Shown here in pieces: positions 36,909 through 45,389 of a stretch of DNA of 64,000 nt. The stretch is taken from contig OX485806.1 in NCBI GenBank assembly GCA_950295325.1, positions 14,696,001-14,760,000 on the forward strand, read 5' to 3'. A program made the translations under genes and the position numbers. Source of the stretch: Polytrichum commune. Lineage: Eukaryota > Streptophyta > Polytrichopsida > Polytrichales > Polytrichaceae. The notes below the pieces were generated by a model, which saw nothing but the letters and a program-made list of their open reading frames with translations, was not told the origin of the DNA and made no database searches. How positions within the stretch are numbered: the stretch's first letter is position 1; each line of letters opens with the position of its first letter.

Positions 36909-39900
36909 GTGGAGCAGTATTGGGAGGCTCGGGTTGAGCTCATTTCAGCCCTTAAGGATGGGGCGGTTGCTACCTTAGCTCCACCCACCTTAAAGGAGGA
37001 GGAATCGCCGGCGGAGTCTAAGGACACGGAACTGACACTTGGGCCAATGGTGGCTAGCAGTAGCACGGCAACCCTTTCACGGGTGGCACGTGCTACACAG
37101 GCAGCATTGACGGCTGTTGGTCCACCACCTCCGTTTAATCCCCTTACTGAATTTGTCGCACATTTGGAAGTAGAGTATGGTGGGTTTCGGCGAGACCAGA
37201 TGCAGCGCATCCAGGATTTCCGCCGAGAGAAGGATGATACTCCACGGACCATGTATACGCGACTCGCGCGATTTGCTGTGGAGTCGGGAGGTGTTTTTGC
37301 TGAGAGTCAGCTTGTTAAAATCTTTTTGTCTAAGATTGACAAGCGGCTACTCGAGTTGGCATCACCTCGGATTATCCTCGACTACGAGGGCCGAGCTACG
37401 CTTGCACAAGCGTTTGCCGTGGTTGAGAGATGTGATCGGGCTCTTTGCCAACATGATGCCACGGATATGGTATCTTGGATGACAGAGAGTCCGAAACCAA
37501 GAAGGATTGTCACAGCTACTAGTAGTTTAGCTGAGATTCAACCTGTCAAGGAGCAAAAGATTTTGCATTGTTGGGGTTGTGGAGAAGCTGGTCATTTGAA
37601 GAATGATCCCATTTGTCCTAAGAAGAAGAAAACTCAGCCTTTGGGAAAATTAAAACAAAAGATGGAACCAGTAAAGGCAGGGGACAATTCTAAGAAGAGA
37701 CAATTGAAATGTAACCATTGTGGTGGCACTAATCACGATGTAGATCATTGTTTCCAACTTCATCCTAAGATGCGGCCTGCCAGTTATGTCACTAGAAAGT
37801 CTCCAAGGGAGCAGAGTCTTGAGGCTAAGGTGGCAGAGCTTGAGCAAAAACTCAAATCTTCTGCATCTTTTGCTCAAATTTCTGAGCCGCATGTGGGTGG
37901 TGGCACCTCGGGTTCGGACATGTATATGTTTGGAGCAGCTGGAGAGGTGGTGGCGGCGGCTTCTACTCGCTCACAAACATTGGCAGATGCGGTGGCTTCC
38001 ACGAGTGGTGGTAGCAACGAGGTGCTACATCCTCGCCATGCCGGACCAGCTGATCAAATTGGTCAAGCACGTTTACCTCTTTCATTTGGATTGGTAGACA
38101 CCACTGCTGTTGGGGCTAAAAACCCTGTACCTTTGAGAGATGGGGATTCCATCTCGAAGGATGTTACGCAGGCATTGGCATATAAAATTCTCCATATGCC
38201 AATTTTCTCGGGTTCGGAATTTATGGCTTCGGATTTCAAGCCTGCTGCAGTTTTTCATTTAGCTGGGAGAATGTTAGAAGGTAAGGTTGATTTACCATCC
38301 CTTCAAGTATCCCAAACTGTGGTTGACGTACCTGTGGCTGAGGAGTTGGAGGACTTAGCCAATTTGCGAGCGAGTCTTGCGGATGCGGCGATCATTGTTT
38401 TTGGTAAGCAAACTGATATTCCTCCAGCATCAATTCCAGCAGTGGATACGTCATTTTCGAATTATGCGTCGGGAGCGGCATATCTTGCAGACATTTCTGC
38501 AAGGCCTGCTCGCGAACAACATAATTTGCAACCTGGAGTTGTACGGCTGATGAACGACAAATCTTTGTTTGTCGTTTCACGCACGGATATGCCCATTATC
38601 CGTGCTACACCACTGAGAGTTATGATGGATTCCGGTGCTCAACCGGTTATGATTGGCAAAGGACTTGCTGACAGTCTTGGATTGACGCCAACAAGCTTGG
38701 ATCCTTGTCCATTCACTATTGTGACTTCAGTAGGGGGCACTGAACGTGCAACAGGTTACACCAAGGCACCTCTACGTTTGATTTTTCATGTGGGAGCAGG
38801 GCCTACTTACACTCATTTGTCAATGAAGTGTGTTGTTACTAATGCTACCAACTATGATATACTTGTTGGTCCGCAAGCTCTTTACCCACTTGGCTTTGGT
38901 TTGGATAATTGGACGGAAGAGGCATGGATTAGACCGGGATGGTCCACTGGAGATGGCAGGAAGGTATTTATTCCCGTCACATTTGCAGCCACTGCTATGA
39001 CTATGGTTGCGGAGGCAATGTTTGGTTGCAGCGGTTCAGTTGCAGATTTGCCTTGTGCTCCAGTTTTGTTGGAGGAAACAATGGACTACACTTGTAATGC
39101 GGCAGAACAACAATTTTTACCATCTTTTCAAATTCCTGCTCGACATTTCAAGGATCCACCTCCACCATGGCGAACTCCTAAGGAGTTATCCGACCATTGT
39201 CAACACATTGTAGCGGATTTGGAGCTTGGAGAAGCACCCCCAACTTCATCCTCATTTTCTTTTGCTCAACCCATTCGTTGGCAACCATCACCTGAAGGTA
39301 TTGTCCTTGTGGAGATCTTTGGAGGCATTAGCACAGGTTTGGCGGCAGTATTGGAAGCTGGAATTACAGTTTGGCGATATATTCATGTGGACAATGGGCA
39401 AGCAGCCAACAAAGCCGTCCGACACCACATCCAACAATTGTTGTTGAGATACCCCGCACAATTGTCAGCCTCTGCCATTCATGGATGTTGTGGTCAACTT
39501 CCTCAAGATGTCACTATGATTAGTGATGAGGATTTCAAAAGGTTGGGCCACGTGGATTTGATTATTGCAGGATGGCCTTGTCAAGGCCATTCGCGGGCAG
39601 GAACTGGCCAGGGATTGGATGACCCTAGGTCTAGTTTGTTTGCGGATTTGATGCGATTGACGCAATGGTGGTTTACCCACCAATCAACTCCGCCAGGGTA
39701 CATTTTCGAAAATGTACCATTATTGGGTGATACCCGGCACAAAGTGGTGAAGGATGGTGAGTACATTAACCAAATTCTAGGTACTCCAACATTTCTGGAT
39801 GCCGCATATTTGGGATCCTTTACTCATCGGCCTCGTTGGTTTTGGACCAACTTGGTATCACCTCGGGTGCTTTCATCGGCGATTGCCCGCATTCCCCGCC

Positions 39901-40604
39901 TTATGGATCGCAAGGTGGATGACATTTTAGATGATCATCGTGTTTCCTTGGCAGTTATCAAAGATGACACCTTGCCATTTGCATTAATTAACAAGGTGGG
40001 CATTCCGAGAGGTGCACTACCTACTTTTGTGACATATCCACAGTCTTTTGCATTTCGATCTCGTGGACCTGGCATGGTTTGGGATTCAAAATCCCAAACT
40101 TATGAGGAGCCTACGGCAGATGAGCGGGAACACGCCATGGGTTTTCTTACAGGTACCACGGCTGCTCACGGGCTTCAGGAAGGTCAGAGACATTTACTAT
40201 TGGGACAAGCTATGGATCTTAATAGCATTGTGTGGATGATTGGAATTTGTCTTGCTGCTCAACAACGTATGGATGACCAATTGCTTACTCTGAGGGCAGA
40301 GAACAATGGTCAGGGGGCAATGGAGCCGCAATCCAAAGATCACATTGAGGTCAATGACACCGAGGGATTATTTCCTTTGAAACTTCATGTTGCGGAAGAG
40401 CTTCGAGCCCAACGTGTTTTTTCGGCTTTGGCCCAAGAGTTTGGGAAGTTGGAGGCCCATATAATGTTTCCACTTCTATTTCTTGGTGATACTTCATATG
40501 TGGGTAGCTATTTAGCTACACAAACTGATTATAGTGGAGAGGATACGTATTTGGATTCAAGTGCAGATGATAGGGGCAAAGGTGTTGCCCTCTCCACAGA
40601 CTAG
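36909..40604 (+). CDS. gypsy Gag C-terminus, zinc knuckles, aspartic protease and DNMT3-like methyltransferase
   Basis: A 1,231-codon segment in the same frame as the upstream Gag piece, whose true start is upstream across the TAG. Counting from 36507, there is a CX2CX4HX6C knuckle at residue 355 (atypical spacing) and a regular CX2CX4HX4C knuckle about 48 residues later. The protease has its DSGA motif at residue 708. The cytosine-5 methyltransferase spans about residues 930-1250. The segment ends at TAG 40602-40604 and resumes in frame in RT. Fusion of a DNA methyltransferase between protease and RT is not part of a standard gypsy element. Confidence 0.9.
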   Translation: MEQYWEARVELISALKDGAVATLAPPTLKEEESPAESKDTELTLGPMVASSSTATLSRVARATQAALTAVGPPPPFNPLTEFVAHLEVEYGGFRRDQMQRIQDFRREKDDTPRTMYTRLARFAVESGGVFAESQLVKIFLSKIDKRLLELASPRIILDYEGRATLAQAFAVVERCDRALCQHDATDMVSWMTESPKPRRIVTATSSLAEIQPVKEQKILHCWGCGEAGHLKNDPICPKKKKTQPLGKLKQKMEPVKAGDNSKKRQLKCNHCGGTNHDVDHCFQLHPKMRPASYVTRKSPREQSLEAKVAELEQKLKSSASFAQISEPHVGGGTSGSDMYMFGAAGEVVAAASTRSQTLADAVASTSGGSNEVLHPRHAGPADQIGQARLPLSFGLVDTTAVGAKNPVPLRDGDSISKDVTQALAYKILHMPIFSGSEFMASDFKPAAVFHLAGRMLEGKVDLPSLQVSQTVVDVPVAEELEDLANLRASLADAAIIVFGKQTDIPPASIPAVDTSFSNYASGAAYLADISARPAREQHNLQPGVVRLMNDKSLFVVSRTDMPIIRATPLRVMMDSGAQPVMIGKGLADSLGLTPTSLDPCPFTIVTSVGGTERATGYTKAPLRLIFHVGAGPTYTHLSMKCVVTNATNYDILVGPQALYPLGFGLDNWTEEAWIRPGWSTGDGRKVFIPVTFAATAMTMVAEAMFGCSGSVADLPCAPVLLEETMDYTCNAAEQQFLPSFQIPARHFKDPPPPWRTPKELSDHCQHIVADLELGEAPPTSSSFSFAQPIRWQPSPEGIVLVEIFGGISTGLAAVLEAGITVWRYIHVDNGQAANKAVRHHIQQLLLRYPAQLSASAIHGCCGQLPQDVTMISDEDFKRLGHVDLIIAGWPCQGHSRAGTGQGLDDPRSSLFADLMRLTQWWFTHQSTPPGYIFENVPLLGDTRHKVVKDGEYINQILGTPTFLDAAYLGSFTHRPRWFWTNLVSPRVLSSAIARIPRLMDRKVDDILDDHRVSLAVIKDDTLPFALINKVGIPRGALPTFVTYPQSFAFRSRGPGMVWDSKSQTYEEPTADEREHAMGFLTGTTAAHGLQEGQRHLLLGQAMDLNSIVWMIGICLAAQQRMDDQLLTLRAENNGQGAMEPQSKDHIEVNDTEGLFPLKLHVAEELRAQRVFSALAQEFGKLEAHIMFPLLFLGDTSYVGSYLATQTDYSGEDTYLDSSADDRGKGVALSTD
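39294..40268 (+). other. DNMT3-type cytosine-5 DNA methyltransferase domain
   Basis: Conserved motifs appear in the ordinary (not DRM-permuted) order. Motif I is EIFGGISTGLAAVLEAG (39312 on), for S-adenosylmethionine binding. Motif IV is GWPCQGHS with the catalytic Cys codon at 39579-39581. Motif VI is FENV at 39705. Motif VIII is HRPRWFWTNL near 39825. Motif IX is EREHAMGF near 40120, and a motif X-like LLLGQAMDLNSIVWMIG region follows. The GISTGL, R-x-R-x-FW and final LLG features resemble DNMT3 more than MET1 or CMT. All catalytic positions I can judge are present and no stop falls inside the domain. It would methylate cytosine in DNA, probably with the reverse-transcribed element as substrate, which is an inference. 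Confidence 0.92.
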
Positions 40605-40616
40605 CAATCACAGGCT

Positions 40617-41936
40617 GTGCTGGCACCAAGTGGCAATCCTTCTATAAAGAAAGAAACCACGGAGTTTGACGATTGGCCAATTGAAGTGGGGCCAAAGCTT
40701 ACTGGTGCCGAAGCACGAAAGGTACGGGCATTTATTCGCTCTTACCGTAATTGTTTTGCCTTTAGTCTTCATGATCTTGAAGGATATAAAGGTAAACATG
40801 TTCGCATTCAACTCGAGGACGACCACCCTATTTTCAGACGGTCGTACAAACTTAGTACCTCTGAAAGGTTGGGTGTTCAAACTCGATGTCAAGAATTATT
40901 GGCAGCGGAATTGATTGAACTCTCCAATGGAGAGTATGCTTGTGCCACGGTTATGCCGTCAAAGAAGGATATCTTTGGCAACTGGACGAAAAAACGGATG
41001 TGTGGTGATTATCGTCCAGTCAACCGCAAGACCAAGTCGGATCGATATCCAATGCCGATGCCGGAGGAGTTGTTTGATGCACTAGGATTTTCTAGAATCT
41101 TCAGCACTCTGGATTTGAGGTCTGGTTATCACCAATTACCTTTCTTGTTGGGTGATCGGGTGAAGACCGCATTTTGGGAAATTGATAAAGATGGCAAGGA
41201 TCAACTTTATCATTGGAAATTTCTGCCATTTGGTCTCAAAAATGCACCAGCTGAATTTCAGCGGGTAATGAACCAATTATTGGTTGGTTTGCCGTTTGCT
41301 AGATGTTACATTGATGATGTTATCATCTTTAGTAACAGTCCACATGATCATGTGAGACATTTGCAAGCGGTATTTGAACGATTTCAACGGTGGGGACTCC
41401 GTTTACATCATGGAAAATGTAAGTTTTTCCATGATCAATTGCCCTATTCAGGCCACATGATTGTTCCTGGCGGTCTTGGTGTGCAACAGGCGAAGGTGGA
41501 TGCTTTGCACAAAATTTCCGCACCTAGTGATGTACCACGGCTTCGTGCATTTCTAGGATTGGCAAATTATTATAGGAGGTTTGTCAAAAACTTTAGTTTG
41601 ATTGCCAAACCTCTTACCATTCTCACGGGAAAAGACCAACCATGGATTTGGAGTCAGGAACAACAACAGGCATTTGATACATTGAAGCAGAGGCTCGGTT
41701 CAGCGCCAGTGCTTCGACGCCCGGATGTGTCTGGAGCTTTTCAATTGCACATGGATTGGAGTGCAGTGGGATTGGGAGCGGTATTGACACATAAAGATGA
41801 AGAGGGAAAGGAATATGTGGTGGGTTATGCATCTAGAAGTAATAATAGTGCTGAATCTAATTATTCTTTTTATGAAGGCGAGGCCTTGGCGGCCGTTTGG
41901 GCCATTGCACATTTTCGACCTTATTTGTATGGGTAG
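40617..41936 (+). CDS. gypsy reverse transcriptase and start of RNase H
   Basis: 439 codons, in frame with the preceding segment across TAG 40602. It shows the RT fingers and palm (DYRPVNRKTKSDRYPMP, FSTLDLRSGYHQ), LPFGLKNAPAEFQRVMN, and the catalytic YIDD at residue 1601 of the whole frame. The RNase H/connection region follows (LHMDWSAVGLGAVL, EGEALAAVWAI). It stops at TAG 41934-41936 within the conserved YLYG-x-KF motif, so the stop is inside RNase H, not at a domain boundary. Confidence 0.93.
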   Translation: MLAPSGNPSIKKETTEFDDWPIEVGPKLTGAEARKVRAFIRSYRNCFAFSLHDLEGYKGKHVRIQLEDDHPIFRRSYKLSTSERLGVQTRCQELLAAELIELSNGEYACATVMPSKKDIFGNWTKKRMCGDYRPVNRKTKSDRYPMPMPEELFDALGFSRIFSTLDLRSGYHQLPFLLGDRVKTAFWEIDKDGKDQLYHWKFLPFGLKNAPAEFQRVMNQLLVGLPFARCYIDDVIIFSNSPHDHVRHLQAVFERFQRWGLRLHHGKCKFFHDQLPYSGHMIVPGGLGVQQAKVDALHKISAPSDVPRLRAFLGLANYYRRFVKNFSLIAKPLTILTGKDQPWIWSQEQQQAFDTLKQRLGSAPVLRRPDVSGAFQLHMDWSAVGLGAVLTHKDEEGKEYVVGYASRSNNSAESNYSFYEGEALAAVWAIAHFRPYLYG

Positions 41937-41945
41937 AAGTTTATT

Positions 41946-43052
41946 TTGGTGACTGATCATCAGCCTTTAAAATGGCTTATGGAATCAGATAAGCTCACCG
42001 GAAAACTTGCTAGGTGGGCATTGTTACTTCAGGAATATGATTTTGAAGTTGTTCACCGAGCAGGAATTGCCAACTTGGATGCAGACGGATTGTCTCGCAA
42101 TCCAAGTCCTTCATATGAGGATTTAACTGGAGCCAGGTGGCATGGAGATTGTGATCGTGAGGCAATGCCGGGTTGGCATGCTGCCACGTATCTCACAATG
42201 ATGTCGGGATTGGCTGCTAAAATCCTTGTGGAAGAGCAAGATGAGGAGGTTGATAAATCTCTCGTTGTTAGTGATGTGTGGGAAGACCAGGCGGTCTTGC
42301 ATAAACTTCAACAAGGGATATTTCCTCTTGGACTATCTTCTATGGAGCAAGATAGAGTTAGTCACCGGGTAACAAGGTTTCGTTGGGCAAACGGCTTGTT
42401 ATTTCGTGTGTGGCCGAACGGAACGAGGCGCATCGTTCCAAGGCCAGATCAAAGAACTTCTTTGGTGCGGCAAGTGCACGAGGAGCTTGGACATTTTGGA
42501 GTGCGAAGGACACACTCTATGTTGCGCAACCAATATTGGTGGACTGGTATGTATCAACAGGTTGCCACTTATGTTTCTCGGTGTGAAGTATGTGACCGGG
42601 TCAGGTCAAGTTTTAATACTTTGTCACCTCAACTTCAGCCTTTACCTATTATGGGCTTGGGATATCGTTGGTCTTTGGATTTTGCCGGACCGCTTACTAT
42701 CACTCCACGTGGGTCCAAGTATGTGCTTGTGATGGTGGAGCATTTTAGTAAGTGGATTGAACTCGTGGCTCTTCCCCAAAATTCCTCAGAATTGGCGGCT
42801 ATGGCATTTCTTGATCGAGTTTTGGCACGGTTTGGAGCACCTGCAGAGGTGTTGACGGATCAAGGGAGAGAATTTCTTGGATCTTTCGAGGCTTTGTGTA
42901 CCAAGGCTTTTATTGATCATCGGACAACTTCCAGAAATCACCCTGAGGCAGATGGCTTAGCTGAACGAGTTGTTCAGACGGTTAAGTGCGGTTTGCGGAA
43001 GTATGGATTGCTTCATGGCAACCATCGCGATTGGGACTTGATGTTACCATAG
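41946..43052 (+). CDS. gypsy RNase H C-terminus and DDE integrase
   Basis: Continues the same frame after TAG 41934. TDHQPLKWL completes RNase H. The integrase zinc domain follows (HEELGHFGVRRTHSML ... CEVC). The catalytic core has D at codon 42678, D at 42858 and E at 42963, the last two 35 residues apart. It ends at TAG 43050-43052 just before an IAMGYR motif that normally belongs to the integrase core, so it is again a stop inside a conserved domain. Confidence 0.93.
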   Translation: MVTDHQPLKWLMESDKLTGKLARWALLLQEYDFEVVHRAGIANLDADGLSRNPSPSYEDLTGARWHGDCDREAMPGWHAATYLTMMSGLAAKILVEEQDEEVDKSLVVSDVWEDQAVLHKLQQGIFPLGLSSMEQDRVSHRVTRFRWANGLLFRVWPNGTRRIVPRPDQRTSLVRQVHEELGHFGVRRTHSMLRNQYWWTGMYQQVATYVSRCEVCDRVRSSFNTLSPQLQPLPIMGLGYRWSLDFAGPLTITPRGSKYVLVMVEHFSKWIELVALPQNSSELAAMAFLDRVLARFGAPAEVLTDQGREFLGSFEALCTKAFIDHRTTSRNHPEADGLAERVVQTVKCGLRKYGLLHGNHRDWDLMLP

Positions 43053-43058
43053 ATAGCA

Positions 43059-43748
43059 ATGGGTTACCGTTTTAGTAGGCAAGCATCTTTGGCATCCTAT
43101 AGTCCTTACCAACTTTTGTATGGACGGGAACCAATTTTACCTAGCTCGGTGCGAAAGAAATTGGCTCCCGTGGTAAATTTGGATTATCCAGATGTTTGGG
43201 CTCAATGTCTTTATGACCGAGCAGCGTTCTTCCAAAAGGCCATGCCTATGGCCATGGAAAACTTAAATATTGCTCAACATCGTGATACATTATGGTATGC
43301 CCGGATCCGCAGTAGAACTTATCGACCTCATGTTCGTAGATTTTCCAAGGGGGATTATGTTTACTTGCAACGGGAGGCGCCTACGACACTGGATGTCAAG
43401 GCTGGGCGCACGATTTTACGGGTAAAAGATGTCCTGCCAAGTCATATATTATTGTTTGAAGGCAAGGATGGACGGGAATGTCGTGAGCATTCAAAGAATT
43501 GCGCTCCATGTCACCTTCCCATCGATGGCTCTATGCATCCCGAGTTGGCGGTTGTACCACAGGGTCTGCCTTGTTATGTTTGTGGATAGAAGAAAGGAGC
43601 TGCAACAATGTTATTGTGCGACCAATGTCAACGTGGATGGCACATGGCATGTTTGACACCTCCCCTTTTTATTCTTCCTTCTAGCAATTGGGTTTGTCCT
43701 CGTTGTCGGAAAGCCTCTCATTCCGTGGCCGTTAATGGTCATGATTGA
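43059..43748 (+). CDS. gypsy integrase C-terminal part with PHD finger
   Basis: Same frame. The first part (YQLLYGREPILPS, then a basic YVYLQREAP region) is integrase C-terminal sequence. TAG at 43587-43589 falls two codons after the first Cys pair of a zinc finger, whose remaining residues follow in frame, and the frame ends at TGA 43746-43748. If the TAG is a true stop, the PHD finger is not made. Confidence 0.85.
43572..43706 (+). other. C-terminal PHD finger (C4HC3)
   Basis: The ligands are CYVC (43572 on), CDQC, then H in QRGWH, C in MACL, and a final CPRC (to 43706), with hydrophobic and PP residues where histone-reading PHD fingers have them. Many plant gypsy integrases end in a chromodomain, whereas this one has a different chromatin-reader fold at the same place. 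A role in target-site choice is inferred. An in-frame TAG interrupts the loop after the first Cys pair. Confidence 0.88.
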
Positions 43749-44072
43749 GAATTTTGTGGATGTTTACCACATGTTTTAGTGGTGAAGTTGTTATTTAGTT
43801 GGTTGGAATTTTTATGGAATTAAGACCACATTGAAAGAGTTATCCAAGAATTCAACATTAATTGTTGAAGGCGATTAAGAATGGGGCTCACATTGCACCC
43901 AGCCTACAGTTCTTGGATTACTTTGTCAATCACGAGTTTAATACCTTCGATTACTACTACCCAATTAAGTATGTATAGATGTAGCAACAACTTCATCATG
44001 TTCAACAACTCTACCGATGAGTGTGTTTGTTCCTAGCCGATTGGAGGGGCTCCTTATCTGCTAGTGGGGGCA
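43749..44072 (+). other. gypsy 3' untranslated region with purine tract
   Basis: Non-coding sequence between the terminal TGA and block Q. AGTGGGGG at 44063-44070 lies immediately before Q and is the best polypurine-tract candidate, placing the start of the reverse-transcribed terminal repeat at Q, not at P. Confidence 0.6.
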
Positions 44073-44180
44073 CTTGAAGAGGTGGTTGTTTAGCATTTTA
44101 GTTTGCTATTTTATTTTGTTAATTGATGTTGACAACGACACTCGATCTGTTGTGTTTAACGATCTTAGTTTACACGACAG
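44073..44180 (+). repeat. terminal repeat block Q, inner copy (108 bp)
   Basis: Runs CTTGAAGAGGTGG ... TTTACACGACAG and differs from the outer copy at 44615-44722 by one base (CGATCT versus CAATCT). It joins the following P block at a perfect 10-bp palindrome GACAGCTGTC. Confidence 0.92.
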
Positions 44181-44181
44181 C

Positions 44182-44613
44182 TGTCACGTGAGGTGACATC
44201 GGGGGGCTAAGTTACGTCAATTTAGGAGTAAATGGACTCCATTAGGAGTCCATGTGTGTTGGGATGAGTAACGGACTCCATTGGGAGTCCTAGTTAGTTG
44301 TTCATCCACTCCATGGATGAACTCCACATAGGATTGGGGTTGTATGGAGAGGAAGGCCTCTTGACTTGCCATTGTTGTCAAGTCAAGTCTTGTGAGTGTG
44401 TTTTGAGAGAGAGAGAGCTTGTTGTTGCTTTCTCATGGCTATGGTGTAGTAGATTATGAGTAAAGCCTTTGCATTCTTTCTCCACCACTTGCACTCTTGG
44501 ATTCTTCCTTCGTGAAGTGAGAGATAGCTTGACTCTTGTGTGTGAATTTTAGAGTTTTTTAAGCTTTGTAAGGAGACATTTTAGTTTCTTAAGCTTGGAG
44601 AGAGAAACCCTCA
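44182..44613 (+). repeat. terminal repeat block P, right copy (432 bp)
   Basis: Same length as the left copy and about 99.3 percent identical. It is followed one base later by the outer copy of Q instead of by flanking DNA. Confidence 0.92.
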
Positions 44614-44614
44614 T

Positions 44615-44722
44615 CTTGAAGAGGTGGTTGTTTAGCATTTTAGTTTGCTATTTTATTTTGTTAATTGATGTTGACAACGACACTCAATCTGTTGTGTTTA
44701 ACGATCTTAGTTTACACGACAG
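44615..44722 (+). repeat. terminal repeat block Q, outer copy (108 bp)
   Basis: This is the true right edge of the insertion. The sequence ends ...ACGACA at 44721, and GTAA (44722-44725) then matches the GTAA directly left of the first P block. Confidence 0.85.
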
Positions 44723-44725
44723 TAA

Positions 44726-45389
44726 ATATCCTACAATGGTAATCTATGGTTTGTAGTGGTGTGGTTTGTTGGTTGTTTTGTCTTTCAATTAAGGTTACAT
44801 AATGGTTGAGGTATTGGCATAGTATGTACGTATGATCAGGGTGGACATTTATTTAGTTAGTTATGGTGTTTTGGACACCACCCAACGTAAAAATTATTAT
44901 TGTTTATCACAACTCAAATCATAGATTTGACATTAAAATTAGCCGGTGGTTGACTTTCCCAATAACTAGAGACAACAAATTATGCCACGTTTGCTCTTGC
45001 ATTGTAATTAAAAACAATGAATAGTTTGTATGGGGTGTCCCTCCTTAACTCTATCAAAGACATGTTTTCTTCTATGTTCTAGGATGTAATACTATCCGAT
45101 CTTAAGTATTTCTTCCAATTGGACAATTAAGGTGATATTAACCTCTATCTCATGGAGGCCACTGCGCTCCGTCACCCTAGACAACTAGTTTTTTTGACAC
45201 CATCTTGATGTAGTTTAAGGACCACTTTACACTAGAACTTGGAAGCCCTTTGCGAGCCATTCAAACCGCTCACGGTTTGAGTTAAGGCTCACTGTGTAGG
45301 AAAGTGGGTTACTAGGAATTAGATTAATGTCAATTAGTTAGCATTATTAAAACAATTAGACAATACACGAAGATTGGCACAGTGTTGTG
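44726..45389. other. intergenic, no feature recognised
   Basis: AT-rich flank between the gypsy element and the LINE remnant. No coding pattern or repeat ends that I can support. Confidence 0.45.

Larger units (their letters stand above)
34805..44721 (+). mobile_element. Ty3/gypsy-type retrotransposon encoding a DNA methyltransferase and a PHD finger, with split terminal repeats
   Basis: The order is block P (34805-35236), a 1.27-kb leader, one long coding frame (36507-43748), block Q (44073-44180), P again (44182-44613) and Q again (44615-44721). The outer ends are TGTC...GACA, and GTAA is repeated outside (34801-34804 and 44722-44725). The P copies differ at about 3 of 432 sites, so it is recent. 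A purine tract AGTGGGGG ends at 44070 just before Q. No convincing tRNA primer site follows the first P. Gag-protease-MTase-RT-RNase H-integrase order places it near Ty3/gypsy. The methyltransferase, the PHD finger and the terminal arrangement are all atypical. Confidence 0.9.

Noticed and set aside
36507-43748. Alternative nuclear genetic code with UAG as an amino acid
   Set aside because: The SERK-like locus and overall context are those of an ordinary land plant, and other elements here (Harbinger Myb, copia) show typical decay. Kept only as a weak alternative under the TAG finding.
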